DNA from: Candidatus Sungbacteria bacterium RIFCSPLOWO2_01_FULL_54_21
GTDB lineage: Bacteria > Patescibacteriota > Minisyncoccia > Sungbacterales > HO2-52-23
NCBI GenBank assembly: GCA_001820725.1
Contig: MHQR01000001.1
Span: 1 to 36,939, forward strand
Direction of reading: 5' to 3'
DNA length: 36,939 nt
Within the stretch, counting starts at the first letter, position 1; the number at the start of each line of letters is the position of its first letter. The notes under the pieces were generated by a model. The model made no database searches. It saw only the letters and a program-made list of their open reading frames with translations, and was not told the DNA's origin. The translations under genes and the position numbers were made by a program. Below are positions 22,679 through 30,522 of this stretch, in pieces.

Positions 22679-23875
22679 CTATTTTGAAATTTTTGTCACG
22701 ACTCCGGCGCCTACGGTCTTGCCGCCCTCTCGGATGGCAAAACGCTGTTTCTCTTCGAGCGCCACCGGCTGAATCAGTTTGACGATAAAAGTAATCGTAT
22801 CGCCCGGCATCACCATTTCCGTTCCCGCGGGAAGCGTTACCTCTCCCGTCACGTCGGTCGTGCGGATATAAAACTGCGGCTTGTACCCCGTGAAAAACGG
22901 CGTGTGGCGGCCTCCTTCCTCCTTGGTCAGAATGTACACTTCGGCGTCAAAATCGGTGTGCGGGGTAACACTGCCCGGCTTGGCGATTACCTGCCCGCGC
23001 TCAATGTCCTCTTTCTTGAGGCCGCGGAGCAGGATGCCCGCGTTGTCTCCGGCAATGCCCTCGTCCAGGGATTTATTGAACATCTCAATACCCGTGATCG
23101 TGGTCTTTGCCGTATCCTTGAGACCGATCACTTCAATCTCATCGTTCACTTTTACGCGTCCGCGCTCCACGCGGCCGGTTACCACCGTGCCTCGGCCTTC
23201 AATAGAGAAGACGTCTTCCACCGGCATCAGAAATGGACGATCCACGTCGCGCACCGGCTCCGGTATAAAATTATCCAGCGCATCGGTAAGTTCCACAATT
23301 TTCTTGACCCACTCGTCGTCCGCTGACGTAGCGTTGAGCGCTTTGAGGGCTGAACCGCGTATGATCGGCGTTGTGTCTCCGGGAAAATCATACTTTTTCA
23401 AAAGTTCGCGCACTTCAGCTTCCACGAGGTCTATCAGCTCCGGATCATCCACCATGTCCACTTTGTTGAGGAACACGACGATCGCGGGCACGCCTACTTG
23501 CCGCGCGAGCAAAATGTGCTCGCGCGTCTGGGGCATGGGGCCGTCTGCGGCGGATACCACGAGAATGGCGCCGTCCATCTGGGCGGCCCCCGTGATCATA
23601 TTCTTGATGTAGTCCGCGTGTCCCGGGGCGTCAATGTGCGCGTAGTGGCGCTTTTCGGTCTCGTACTCCGAGTGGTGGAGCGCGATGGTAATCCCGCGCG
23701 CCTTTTCCTCCGGCGCGTTATCAATCTGATCTACCGACTCCACGCGCGACGGCAGGCCCTTCAGAGACAGGGACTTGGTTATCGCGGCGGTAAGCGTGGT
23801 CTTGCCATGGTCAACATGACCAATGGTGCCTACGTTGATGTGCGGCTTATTGCGCTCAAATTTTCCTGCTGCCAT
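22679..23875 (-). CDS. tuf: Elongation factor Tu
   Basis: 398 residues. [15 protein letters not shown] (19-33) is the P-loop, [24 protein letters not shown] carries switch II with the catalytic His86, and NKVD gives the guanine site. Domains 2 and 3 are complete to the usual end. Switch I reads [14 protein letters not shown], where most bacteria have RGITIN(T/S)(A/S)HVEYET, and the conserved DCPGH is DAPGH. EF-Tu brings aminoacyl-tRNA to the ribosome. It has its own promoter and leader, and a terminator follows. Confidence 0.98.
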   Translation of the reverse strand: MAAGKFERNKPHINVGTIGHVDHGKTTLTAAITKSLSLKGLPSRVESVDQIDNAPEEKARGITIALHHSEYETEKRHYAHIDAPGHADYIKNMITGAAQMDGAILVVSAADGPMPQTREHILLARQVGVPAIVVFLNKVDMVDDPELIDLVEAEVRELLKKYDFPGDTTPIIRGSALKALNATSADDEWVKKIVELTDALDNFIPEPVRDVDRPFLMPVEDVFSIEGRGTVVTGRVERGRVKVNDEIEVIGLKDTAKTTITGIEMFNKSLDEGIAGDNAGILLRGLKKEDIERGQVIAKPGSVTPHTDFDAEVYILTKEEGGRHTPFFTGYKPQFYIRTTDVTGEVTLPAGTEMVMPGDTITFIVKLIQPVALEEKQRFAIREGGKTVGAGVVTKISK

Positions 23876-23948
23876 AGTGAATAATTAGTGTGTTTATATA
23901 AAATTAGCGAGTATTATGGGTAATCTCCATAGTGCCATCGCTCGTTCG

Positions 23949-23976
23949 GAAATGAAAAGCGTATGCTTTTCATTTC
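23949..23976. promoter_or_regulatory. 12-bp hairpin in the tuf leader
   Basis: GAAATGAAAAGC (23949-23960) and its complement (23965-23976) flank a 4-nt loop within the roughly 130-nt tuf 5' leader. There is no U-run, so a stabilising or regulatory hairpin is more likely than a terminator. Confidence 0.6.
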
Positions 23977-24010
23977 ACTCACTCGCTCGGCAATAAAACG
24001 CGTACGTATA

Positions 24011-24039
24011 ATGGTAACGCATTTGGGTTTTGCCGTCAA
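24011..24039 (-). promoter_or_regulatory. Promoter of tuf
   Basis: On the minus strand TTGACG (24039-24034), a 17-nt spacer and TACCAT (24016-24011) predict a start near 24004, giving a leader of about 130 nt before the tuf ATG. It begins immediately after the stop of the Phd-like gene. Confidence 0.65.
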
Positions 24040-24044
24040 TATCC

Positions 24045-24359
24045 CTAGAGGGGGAGGTCTTCCAGGCGTATTTCCTCTAGGCGGGCGCGGGCCACCATAC
24101 CAGTACCTACGGAGTGCTGTTCTTCTGCGATAAACTCGGTCTCCCCTGCGTCGGCCATCTGCCACTCGTCCTGCCGCTGGGGCATAGGCAGGGTCGTCTC
24201 GCGCGGGGATTGCTTGCCGATGTTCTTCTCGCCGGACACGCCGGAGAGTTTCTCATAGTCGTTAAAGGACATCACGACCATGGCCGGCTCGCCATCCTGG
24301 AGAATGACGAACTTCTCGCCCTGTCCTATCACAAATTTTTGTATTCTCGCAAAATCCAT
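24045..24359 (-). CDS. Orphan Phd/YefM-like protein
   Basis: 104 residues from ATG 24359 (a TTG at 24377 also exists). The N-terminal FARIQKFVIGQGEKFVILQDGEPAMVVMSFNDYEKL matches the Phd/YefM antitoxin fold, where this segment forms the DNA-binding half. The C-terminal 60 residues are polar and would be disordered without a partner. No toxin gene is adjacent. A 23-bp perfect inverted repeat lies 36 nt upstream of the start and could be its operator. It may be a degraded toxin-antitoxin remnant or a stand-alone regulator next to tuf. Confidence 0.65.
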   Translation of the reverse strand: MDFARIQKFVIGQGEKFVILQDGEPAMVVMSFNDYEKLSGVSGEKNIGKQSPRETTLPMPQRQDEWQMADAGETEFIAEEQHSVGTGMVARARLEEIRLEDLPL

Positions 24360-24394
24360 AAAATCATGAAAATCCAAATAACAAATGCGCTATC

Positions 24395-24417
24395 TGTGCA
24401 ACACCGAGTGTTGCACA
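24395..24417. promoter_or_regulatory. Operator-like inverted repeat upstream of the Phd-like gene
   Basis: Ten-base perfect arms TGTGCAACAC and GTGTTGCACA around CGA. It is placed where a self-repressing Phd-type protein would bind. No U-run is present, so it is not a terminator. Confidence 0.55.
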
Positions 24418-24501
24418 TTTGAAAAATCTACAGAACCTATCGGACACGAACACAAGATGTCTGATGCGTGTCCATATCCAGCGCAATAAACAAAGCAAGC
24501 G

Positions 24502-24534
24502 TATCAAACCCCCGCCGCCCCGACAATCTTGACA
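24502..24534 (+). repeat. 33-bp promoter module, copy 1
   Basis: Identical to 25823-25855. It begins TATCAAACCCCCGCCG and ends with the -35 box TTGACA. Each copy starts a plus-strand transcription unit whose downstream part differs. Confidence 0.95.
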
Positions 24535-24557
24535 AGATAATAGGAAAGATGTACTAT
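24529..24557 (+). promoter_or_regulatory. Promoter of the secreted-protein gene
   Basis: TTGACA (24529-24534), a 17-nt spacer and TACTAT (24552-24557). The start would be near 24564, about 42 nt ahead of the ATG at 24606. A GAGGAGAG ribosome-binding site lies in the leader. Confidence 0.75.
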
Positions 24558-24605
24558 ACAAATGGTGTCCGTCCCATCAATTCACCACGCGAGGAGAGTA
24601 TCATC

Positions 24606-25079
24606 ATGATTACGGAATTTCGGGTGGTTGTAGCAACGAGAATTTCGTTCCTTTTGTTCTTTCTCATAGTTCCAGCACGGTTTTCATCTGCTGATTGGTC
24701 TGAAGATATTGATCGAGAAATCAAGAGGTCGCAACCATTGGTTATTATTGATGCGGAGGTGCAAAGTGCTCTAAAATCGCTGACGGCCATCTCAAAAAAG
24801 TATTATGCATTCGCGCGGGAGGTCGGTCCTATCACCCCGATGAACTACATAAGTGTTTGCACGAAACTTAGGAACTTCCCTCTTGGCCAAGATATAGCTG
24901 AAATTCAAAGCCAAGCAACTCGGGTAAACAAACTTATTCAGGACGCCCGCGATCTAGAAGATCGCGGCGGGATTTCACCCAGAAGATTAAGAGAAATCTT
25001 GTCAAACGGCGAGCTTTCCCGTATCATGAACGAAATTATCCTTTATATAAAGGAGTTGCAGGTGAACTGTGGGATGTGA
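24606..25079 (+). CDS. Secreted protein of unknown function
   Basis: 157 residues from ATG 24606, chosen for the GAGGAG site upstream and the signal peptide that follows. Residues 1-28 have a basic start, a hydrophobic core (ISFLLFFLIVPA) and a likely signal peptidase I site after FSSA. The mature part is helical and charged, with two cysteines. I recognise no family. The gene has a strong promoter, uses the 33-bp module shared with the unit at 25823, and ends in the palindrome-terminator module. Base composition is AT-richer than the neighbouring ribosomal genes. Confidence 0.75.
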   Translation: MITEFRVVVATRISFLLFFLIVPARFSSADWSEDIDREIKRSQPLVIIDAEVQSALKSLTAISKKYYAFAREVGPITPMNYISVCTKLRNFPLGQDIAEIQSQATRVNKLIQDARDLEDRGGISPRRLREILSNGELSRIMNEIILYIKELQVNCGM

Positions 25080-25091
25080 GTTAAGCAAGAT

Positions 25092-25149
25092 TTTGAAGTT
25101 CCACTTCAAACAAAACGCAACCGCCGCCATGACACCATGGCGGCTTTTT
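25092..25149 (+). terminator. Palindrome plus intrinsic terminator module, copy 1
   Basis: The dispersed palindrome core (25092-25110) is followed by a 9-bp stem, GCCGCCATG (25123-25131) and CATGGCGGC (25136-25144), and TTTTT. The same two-hairpin arrangement recurs at 26036-26097. Confidence 0.85.
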
Positions 25150-25201
25150 CTCCCCGATCTATTGCACGGGGATTTTCTTTTGTGAGGAAGAAACGGCTTC
25201 A

Positions 25202-25600
25202 TCACAATTTTTCATACGCGGCGAGCACGGTCTTCTTCTCGCGCTCAAAAAAGCTTACGACGAACGGCATGAAGAAGTTGTCGCGACCGAGGAGGTTGAA
25301 TGATACGGTAAACTCTTTGGAGAAAACGATTTTGCATCGGAATGTTTTCTCTCCCGCCGTCACGGAAACCTTATGCATGTAGCCGAGGATGCGGCCGCCG
25401 ATGCCCGTAAGATAAACCTGCTTTCCCCGCTCAATCTGAATCCCGAGATATTCGGCAATCTCCGGCCGGAACACGGAAAACGAAGCGCCGGAATCAACCA
25501 GCGCTTGTACCGTGATCTCTTTTGATCTCGCATGGAGCGTTACCTGAATGACCGGAAACCCCTGTCCATCTTTCTGAAGATACGGAAACTCCATCCTCAT
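25202..25600 (-). CDS. Retropepsin-like aspartic protease
   Basis: 132 residues. ALVDSGASFSVF (33-44) holds the catalytic Asp-Ser-Gly, and LGRDNFFMPFVVSF near the end resembles the LLGRDxL/F tail of retroviral-type and gag-like proteases. One Asp-Ser-Gly per chain implies a homodimer. Its ATG overlaps the stop of the DUF5678 gene upstream (ATGA), so the two are coupled. Function is unknown; such pairs recur in CPR genomes as far as I know. It converges on the terminator at 25092-25149. Confidence 0.8.
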   Translation of the reverse strand: MRMEFPYLQKDGQGFPVIQVTLHARSKEITVQALVDSGASFSVFRPEIAEYLGIQIERGKQVYLTGIGGRILGYMHKVSVTAGEKTFRCKIVFSKEFTVSFNLLGRDNFFMPFVVSFFEREKKTVLAAYEKL

Positions 25601-25806
25601 ACCGCAAGAATATACGGACCCTCATCCTTGCGAGGAACGAGGAGGACGGATGCTTTCTTTTCCAGACGTCTTTCCCGTAATGCATCCATCAGCAGAGGTA
25701 GTTCTTTGTGGTGTTCGATAACTCGTCCCTCGGCAAAAGCAACCCATTCGCCGGCGTAACGATCAAGTTTGAATGTTTTTTTTTGCGTTTTGAACTGCAC
25801 GGACAT
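25597..25806 (-). CDS. DUF5678-like small protein
   Basis: 69 residues. The core LDRYAGEWVAFAEGRVIEHHKEL matches the DUF5678 pattern (a Y-x-G-x-W-V-A/V segment followed by a basic helix). It is co-translated with the retropepsin-like gene through an ATGA overlap. Function is unknown; a partner, substrate or adaptor of the protease is a guess from linkage. Confidence 0.7.
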   Translation of the reverse strand: MSVQFKTQKKTFKLDRYAGEWVAFAEGRVIEHHKELPLLMDALRERRLEKKASVLLVPRKDEGPYILAV

Positions 25807-25822
25807 ATGTACCTTTTTATGT

Positions 25823-25855
25823 TATCAAACCCCCGCCGCCCCGACAATCTTGACA
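25823..25855 (+). repeat. 33-bp promoter module, copy 2
   Basis: Identical to 24502-24534 and ending in the -35 box TTGACA. It lies just upstream (on the other strand) of the DUF5678 start, so the two divergent units share this region. Confidence 0.95.
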
Positions 25856-25878
25856 GATACCAAAAAATAATATACAAT
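25850..25878 (+). promoter_or_regulatory. Promoter of the second module unit
   Basis: TTGACA (25850-25855), a 17-nt spacer and TACAAT (25873-25878). Transcription would start near 25885 and end at the 26071-26097 terminator, giving an RNA of about 210 nt with only a 21-codon frame. The 345-bp stretch 25807-26151 holds no larger gene. Confidence 0.75.
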
Positions 25879-25931
25879 TTATACTGGTTCAACACCCCAC
25901 TCACATCACTCCAGACAAAGGATGGAGAAAT

Positions 25932-25997
25932 ATGGATTCAATGGACGCATTTGTCGAAGAACAAATCTCCCCAGATGCTTTTATCGCAAGGGTGTAG
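25932..25997 (+). CDS. Possible 21-residue peptide or gene remnant
   Basis: ATG 25932 has a GGAG 5 nt upstream and opens a 21-codon frame (MDSMDAFVEEQISPDAFIAR then Val, TAG). Reading on past the stop, the frame continues RELQNYRG before another stop, so it may be a nonsense-truncated gene. It lies between a strong promoter and a terminator. It could be a real small peptide, a leader, or simply the 5' part of a regulatory RNA. Confidence 0.35.
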   Translation: MDSMDAFVEEQISPDAFIARV

Positions 25998-26035
25998 CGA
26001 GAGTTGCAGAATTACAGAGGATAATTGTTTGATAT

Positions 26036-26097
26036 CTGTTTGAAGTTCCACTTCAAACAGATCGCAGACCGCCACCATGACTCCATGGCAGCTTTTT
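26036..26097 (+). terminator. Palindrome plus intrinsic terminator module, copy 2
   Basis: The 25-bp palindrome (26036-26060, identical to 10513-10537) is followed by a hairpin, GCCACCATG and CATGGCAGC (26071-26092, two mismatches), and TTTTT. The layout and most bases match 25092-25149. Confidence 0.8.
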
Positions 26098-26151
26098 CAA
26101 ATGATGCATCTCATATGCTCCCGCAGATTAAATTCACTGATCACTTTTTCT

Positions 26152-28263
26152 CTACTTTTTCCCTTCGATGATTTGCTGTTCAATGTTTTTTGGCACTTCT
26201 TCGTAGTGATCAAATTCCATGGTGAAACTGGCGCGTCCTTGGGTGAGCGAGCGCAGGGTTGTAACATAGCCAAACATTTCGGAGAGCGGCACTTTGGCGT
26301 CAATCACGCGGATGCCCAATCCCCGATCGTCCGTGCCCTCTATGCGTGCGCGCTTGGCATTCAGGTCGCCCATGACTTCGCCCAGGAACTGCTCGGGCGC
26401 TACCACTTCTATTTTCATAATCGGCTCAAGCAATACGAGACCCGCGCGCTTTGCCACTTCCTGCAAAGCCATGGAGCCCGCGATTTTGAATGCGGCTTCG
26501 GACGAGTCCACTTCGTGATATGACCCGTCGTAAATGGCGACGCTGATATCCACGAGAGGGAATCCGGCGAGCACGCCTTTGTCCTTGGCCTCCTTCACGC
26601 CTTTTTCCACGGCGGGTATGAATTCCTGCGGAATCACGCCTCCCTTGATCTCGCTCTCAAATTCAAATCCTTTGCCGCGCTCTAAAGGATCAATCCGCAA
26701 CCACACATGGCCGTACTGTCCGCGGCCGCCGGACTGCTTGATGTATTTTCCTTCGGCTTCTGCCGATTTTTTGATCGTCTCTTTGTAGGCGACTTGCGGG
26801 CGGCCCACGTTGGCTTCCACGCCAAACTCGCGCTTCATGCGGTCTACGATGATTTCCAAATGCAATTCGCCCATGCCGGAGATGATCATCTCTCCGGTCT
26901 CGCTATCGCCCTTGATGCGGAATGTCGGATCTTCTTCGCCCAGGCGCTTCAACGCCATGCCCATTTTCTCCTGATCGGCTTTTGTTTTCGGCTCTATTTT
27001 CAAAGACACCACTGGCTCGGGAAATACGATTTTTTCCAAAATAATCGGATGTTCGGGATCGGCAAGCGTGTCGCCGGTGTGCGTATTTTTAAGTCCCACA
27101 AGAGCGCCTATGTTGCCCGCGCTTATCTCTTTCAATTCCTCGCGGTCATTGGCGTGCATGCGCAAGATGCGGCCCACGCGCTCTTGGTCTCCTTTAATGG
27201 TATTCAAGACATATGAGCCCGCTTTCAAAGTACCCGAGTACACGCGGAAGAACGTCAGCTGTCCCACGTACGGGTCTGACTGCAATTTGAAGGCCAACGC
27301 AGAAAACGGCGTGTTATCGTTGAGCTCGCGCACTTCTTCCGCTCCGGTCTCGGGATTCGTGCCTTTCACCGGCGGCAAGTCCATGGGCGATGGCAGATAT
27401 TCAATCACGCCGTCAAGCACTAATTGCACGCCCTTGTTTTTGAGGGAGGACCCCGCAAACACCGGCACCAGGCGATACGAGAGCGTTGCCGTACGCAGTG
27501 CTTTTTGCAATTCCTCGAGCGACATTTCTTTTCCTTCCAGATATTTCTCCGTCAACTGTTCGTCCGTTTCCGCAATTTTCTCGATCATTTTGTGCCGCCA
27601 TTCCTCCGCCGTCGCTTTTAGGTGTTCAGGAATATCTACGCGCTCAATGGTCTCGCCGTGATTGCCGCGGAAATACACCGCCTTCATACGCAAGAGATCG
27701 ATCAACCCCTCGTGCTCTTGTTCAAGGCCGATAGGAATGACGAGCGGTACGGCATTGGGTGTCAGGCGTTCGTAGATTGAATTGAGTGAACGCTCAAAAG
27801 ACGCGCCCGTGCGATCCAACTTGTTGATGAAGCAGATGCGCGGCACACGGAAACGGTCTGCTTGCCGCCATACGGTTTCGGACTGCGGCTCCACGCCCGC
27901 AACGCCGTCAAACACCACCACCGCGCCGTCGAGCACGCGCAATGAGCGCTGTACTTCCACGGTAAAGTCAATGTGGCCCGGCGTGTCTATAATATTGAAG
28001 CGATGCTCATGCTCTTTGTTTTTGCCCTGATCGCCAAGGTACGAAAGGGTCCAAAAACAGGTGGTTGCGGCCGCGGTAATCGTAATCCCCCGCTCGCGCT
28101 CCTGCTCCATCCAGTCCATCACGGTCGTGCCCTCGTGCACTTCGCCGATTTTGTGCGAAACCCCCGTATAAAAAAGCACCCGCTCCGTCGTGGTGGTTTT
28201 GCCGGCATCAATGTGAGCGATAATGCCGATATTGCGGATGTGTTCTAAGGGGTATTCAGCCAT
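26152..28263 (-). CDS. fusA: Elongation factor G
   Basis: 703 residues. [23 protein letters not shown] is the P-loop region, [13 protein letters not shown] switch I, DTPGHIDF switch II and NKLDRTGA the guanine site. Domains II-V follow with the usual [33 protein letters not shown] signature. It drives translocation on the ribosome. A toxin-antitoxin pair separates it from rpsG upstream, instead of the usual direct junction, and tuf lies 2.3 kb downstream rather than adjacent. Confidence 0.98.
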   Translation of the reverse strand: MAEYPLEHIRNIGIIAHIDAGKTTTTERVLFYTGVSHKIGEVHEGTTVMDWMEQERERGITITAAATTCFWTLSYLGDQGKNKEHEHRFNIIDTPGHIDFTVEVQRSLRVLDGAVVVFDGVAGVEPQSETVWRQADRFRVPRICFINKLDRTGASFERSLNSIYERLTPNAVPLVIPIGLEQEHEGLIDLLRMKAVYFRGNHGETIERVDIPEHLKATAEEWRHKMIEKIAETDEQLTEKYLEGKEMSLEELQKALRTATLSYRLVPVFAGSSLKNKGVQLVLDGVIEYLPSPMDLPPVKGTNPETGAEEVRELNDNTPFSALAFKLQSDPYVGQLTFFRVYSGTLKAGSYVLNTIKGDQERVGRILRMHANDREELKEISAGNIGALVGLKNTHTGDTLADPEHPIILEKIVFPEPVVSLKIEPKTKADQEKMGMALKRLGEEDPTFRIKGDSETGEMIISGMGELHLEIIVDRMKREFGVEANVGRPQVAYKETIKKSAEAEGKYIKQSGGRGQYGHVWLRIDPLERGKGFEFESEIKGGVIPQEFIPAVEKGVKEAKDKGVLAGFPLVDISVAIYDGSYHEVDSSEAAFKIAGSMALQEVAKRAGLVLLEPIMKIEVVAPEQFLGEVMGDLNAKRARIEGTDDRGLGIRVIDAKVPLSEMFGYVTTLRSLTQGRASFTMEFDHYEEVPKNIEQQIIEGKK

Positions 28264-28335
28264 ACGACGATGTCTACAAGGATAAATATGAACAACAGCA
28301 CATCAAGTGCAAATAAAAAGTATCTAAAAAATTTA

Positions 28336-28608
28336 TTACCTATAAATCCCATGCGTGCCAATGCTGATATACAAGACGGTATGATCGTCCACAAAATAAA
28401 AATGCACTCGGTATTGTTTGTTGACCGAGTACGCCCAATCGTCTTTCAACACGCCACCGAGTTTATGCGTCTCCAGCGATGGATGGAACGCATCGGTGCG
28501 AAACAGCGCGTCTTTCTTATGCGCCAGTTGCTGAACACGCTTTTCGAGACGACCAAACTCTTTTTCAAAACGCGCAGTGGTATCAATGCGGCGGATCGGA
28601 CGAATCAT
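28336..28608 (-). CDS. YafQ/RelE-family mRNA interferase toxin
   Basis: 90 residues from ATG 28608. The family layout is clear: FEKEFGRLEKRVQQLAHKKDALFR in the helical part, HPSLETHKLGGVLKDDWAYSVNKQYRVHFYF in the sheet, and a terminal VLYISIGTHGIY. Such toxins cleave mRNA in the ribosomal A site. The antitoxin gene ends 8 nt upstream. The pair sits between rpsG and fusA on the same strand, so it could also be co-transcribed with the str operon. Confidence 0.88.
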   Translation of the reverse strand: MIRPIRRIDTTARFEKEFGRLEKRVQQLAHKKDALFRTDAFHPSLETHKLGGVLKDDWAYSVNKQYRVHFYFVDDHTVLYISIGTHGIYR

Positions 28609-28616
28609 ACAATGGA

Positions 28617-28826
28617 CTACATCAATTCTTTCAAACTTGTGATCTGTCGTGTTTTCCCCTCTTTCCACTCGCGTCGCGCGGCCCGTGATGCTTCCAGCGC
28701 ATCCGCCGTCTCCCATTGCCGCCGTATCTCTTTTTCAAACTCTTTGGGGTCAACCACAACAAGCCGCCGCGCCGACCCGCCACGCTCCAAAATCTTTTTT
28801 GGGATTTCTATAGTGATAGTGGGCAT
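28617..28826 (-). CDS. Antitoxin of the str-operon toxin-antitoxin pair
   Basis: 69 residues from ATG 28826. The N-terminal MPTITIEIPKKILERGG could form the DNA-binding strand and helix of a ribbon-helix-helix or AbrB-like fold. The remainder (EFEKEIRRQWETADALEASRAARREWKEGKTRQI) is a charged helix for wrapping the toxin. It is immediately upstream of the toxin and has a leaderless promoter containing a palindromic operator. Confidence 0.8.
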   Translation of the reverse strand: MPTITIEIPKKILERGGSARRLVVVDPKEFEKEIRRQWETADALEASRAARREWKEGKTRQITSLKELM

Positions 28827-28832
28827 ATTTAA

Positions 28833-28861
28833 ATGATAGCACAAAATGATCATTTTTGCAA
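28833..28861 (-). promoter_or_regulatory. Leaderless promoter with palindromic operator for the toxin-antitoxin pair
   Basis: On the minus strand TTGCAA (28861-28856), a 17-nt spacer and TATCAT (28838-28833), preceded by TGC as an extended -10. The predicted start coincides with the antitoxin ATG at 28826. The spacer contains the 14-bp palindrome AAAATGATCATTTT (28843-28856), well placed for autorepression. It lies in the 37-bp gap after the rpsG stop. Confidence 0.75.
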
Positions 28862-28863
28862 AC

Positions 28864-29331
28864 TCAAAACGCGAAGTGGGCGAATGCCTTGTTGGCGTCT
28901 GCCATGCGGTGGACATCGGCGCGTTTTTTGATCGCGTTGCCTTCGTTTTTGGCGGCGAGCAGGAGTTCGTTCGCGAGCTTCTCGGCGATCGGCTTGCCTT
29001 TGCCCGCGCGCGCCGCGGCCAGTATCCAGTTGGATGCCAGAAAGAACTTGCGCTCGCCGCGTACCTCTCTCGGTACCTGATACGTAGCTCCACCGATGCG
29101 GCGCGATTTCACCTCCAGGAGCGGGCCCACGTTGCGGATAGCCGTATCAAAAATATTCAGCGGGTCTTGGCCGTGCTTTTTCTCGATCAAATCCATGGCT
29201 CCGTAAAATGCCCTCTGCGCCGTGGATTTTTTGCCGCGCCGCATCACATGGTTGATAAATTTGGCGATCTGCACGTTGCCGTATTTGGGGTCGGGAAGAA
29301 TATCCCGCGTAAATTTTCGTTTGCGTCGCAT
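28864..29331 (-). CDS. rpsG: 30S ribosomal protein S7 (uS7)
   Basis: 155 residues. MRRKRKFTRDILPDPKYG, KFINHVMRRGKKSTAQRAFYGA and VEVKSRRIGGATYQVP-type sequence (LLEVKSRRIGGATYQVPREV) identify S7. It nucleates assembly of the 16S head. It lies 15 nt downstream of rpsL as in most bacteria. Confidence 0.98.
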   Translation of the reverse strand: MRRKRKFTRDILPDPKYGNVQIAKFINHVMRRGKKSTAQRAFYGAMDLIEKKHGQDPLNIFDTAIRNVGPLLEVKSRRIGGATYQVPREVRGERKFFLASNWILAAARAGKGKPIAEKLANELLLAAKNEGNAIKKRADVHRMADANKAFAHFAF

Positions 29332-29346
29332 AGAATATGGAAAATA

Positions 29347-29760
29347 CTATTTCTTCGGCGTTTTAGCGCCGTATTTTGATCGCTGTTGCTTGCGATTGGT
29401 AACGCCCGTCGTATCCAGCACGCCACGCACGATGTGATAGCGTACGCCCGGCAAGTCCTTGACGCGGCCTCCGCGGATCAGCACTACCGAGTGCTCCTGT
29501 AAATTGTGTCCTTCGCCCGGAATGTATGCCGTCACTTCCATGCCATTGGTGAGGCGAACGCGCGCTACTTTGCGCAATGCCGAGTTCGGCTTCTTCGGGG
29601 TCATGGTCGTCACCTTCACGCACACGCCGCGCTTGAAAGGAGAGGCGTAATACACCGGACGATTCTGCTTCACGTTAAAGCCGCGCTGGAGCGCGGGCGA
29701 TTTTGACTTGTAGCGGCGAGGGGTGCGTCCGCGCTTAATCAGTTGGCTTACCGTCGGCAT
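29347..29760 (-). CDS. rpsL: 30S ribosomal protein S12 (uS12)
   Basis: 137 residues from ATG 29760 ([12 protein letters not shown]), the standard start. [50 protein letters not shown] is the S12 core at the decoding centre; the lysines altered in streptomycin resistance elsewhere ([13 protein letters not shown]) are present in wild-type form. A GGAAGGAAG stretch lies upstream, rather far from the ATG. Confidence 0.98.
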   Translation of the reverse strand: MPTVSQLIKRGRTPRRYKSKSPALQRGFNVKQNRPVYYASPFKRGVCVKVTTMTPKKPNSALRKVARVRLTNGMEVTAYIPGEGHNLQEHSVVLIRGGRVKDLPGVRYHIVRGVLDTTGVTNRKQQRSKYGAKTPKK

Positions 29761-29857
29761 GAATTCGATAGTAGCAACTTCCTTCCTTTCGGTCAACACT
29801 TCGCAAATGGTTCAAGACATTCTCCCTGAATTTGACCCTCCGTCAATTGACATAATG

Positions 29858-29891
29858 TGTGAAAAAATATGCTATCGCATATTTTTTCACA
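29858..29891. repeat. 15-bp perfect hairpin upstream of rpsL
   Basis: TGTGAAAAAATATGC (29858-29872) and its perfect complement (29877-29891) flank a 4-nt loop. The A- and T-tracts lie within the stem. It separates the str operon from the gene at 29954-30331, and could act as a bidirectional terminator for the latter. Confidence 0.6.
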
Positions 29892-29903
29892 TCTTTAAGG
29901 AAG

Positions 29904-29929
29904 GCCGCTCCGATTCAAACCGGAGCGGC
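29904..29929. terminator. GC-rich hairpin downstream of the 29954-30331 gene
   Basis: Nine-base arms GCCGCTCCG (29904-29912) and CGGAGCGGC (29921-29929) with an 8-nt loop. On the minus strand it follows the stop of the gene above by about 25 nt, but only CCTTCCTT follows, so termination is uncertain. Confidence 0.4.
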
Positions 29930-29953
29930 GATACTGATGAGAATATGCTTCGG

Positions 29954-30331
29954 CTATGGGCGAAGCAGTTCCCGAAGAGAACGGGCGCGCATAAATCTTT
30001 TTGGCGGCGTCTCCCGCAAGATGGGCTCGTGCCCGTTGATGGGGCGCGTATTGATCACGCGTACGACATTCGATGAGGCATTTACCCACTTCGTCCATAT
30101 GCGTCTGACCACAAAACAGATACACATGCTCCCGCCGGAATTCGTATTCTCGGCAACAAAGACGTATCTGCTTTCGTCGAACATCTCCTTTCGTGAATTC
30201 CTGTCGTCGCGCCAGATTCTTGCATCAGGATCGTTCATAAGGGCTTGTATGATGCGCTCGCATACATCCTTTTTCAGCGTCACTGAAGCGGTATTGCCCT
30301 CATCCCATTCAAAAAAGCAACGCGAACCCAT
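29954..30331 (-). CDS. Hypothetical protein
   Basis: 125 residues from ATG 30331, chosen because a GAGGAG site lies 8 nt upstream; earlier starts are too close to it. The sequence (MGSRCFFEWDEGNTASVTLK, then KDVCERIIQALMNDPDARIW, ESRYVFVAENTNSGGSMCIC and RVINTRPINGHEPILRETPP) has alternating strands and helices but no family I recognise. There is no signal peptide or membrane segment. The roughly 190 bases upstream (30332-30522) hold no other gene that I can see. Confidence 0.6.
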   Translation of the reverse strand: MGSRCFFEWDEGNTASVTLKKDVCERIIQALMNDPDARIWRDDRNSRKEMFDESRYVFVAENTNSGGSMCICFVVRRIWTKWVNASSNVVRVINTRPINGHEPILRETPPKRFMRARSLRELLRP

Positions 30332-30522
30332 GAGCATCTCTCCTCTGCCAAAGAACAAAAAACACAGCCCATGAATCATTCAGGGGCTGGCGCAAATATC
30401 TTTCCTGCGAAACGGCTATGAGAAAAAAGCACGACTCGCACAAGCCCCCGAAGAATTGGGACATGCGCGGCAACACATTTTTGCAAAATTGTCGGTGATA
30501 ATAAGAGTCATTATCGGATTGG

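Noticed and set aside
23949-23976. tuf leader hairpin as a terminator
   Set aside because: No U-run follows on the minus strand, and termination there would block tuf.
29818-29846. TTGACG with AGAATG as an rpsL promoter
   Set aside because: The spacing is 17 nt but the -10 hexamer matches consensus at only one position; I see no convincing rpsL promoter in 29761-29953.
29904-29929. Hairpin with GTTTGAAT loop resembling a tRNA T arm
   Set aside because: The loop has 8 nt, the stem 9 bp, and no D or anticodon arms can be drawn at normal distances.
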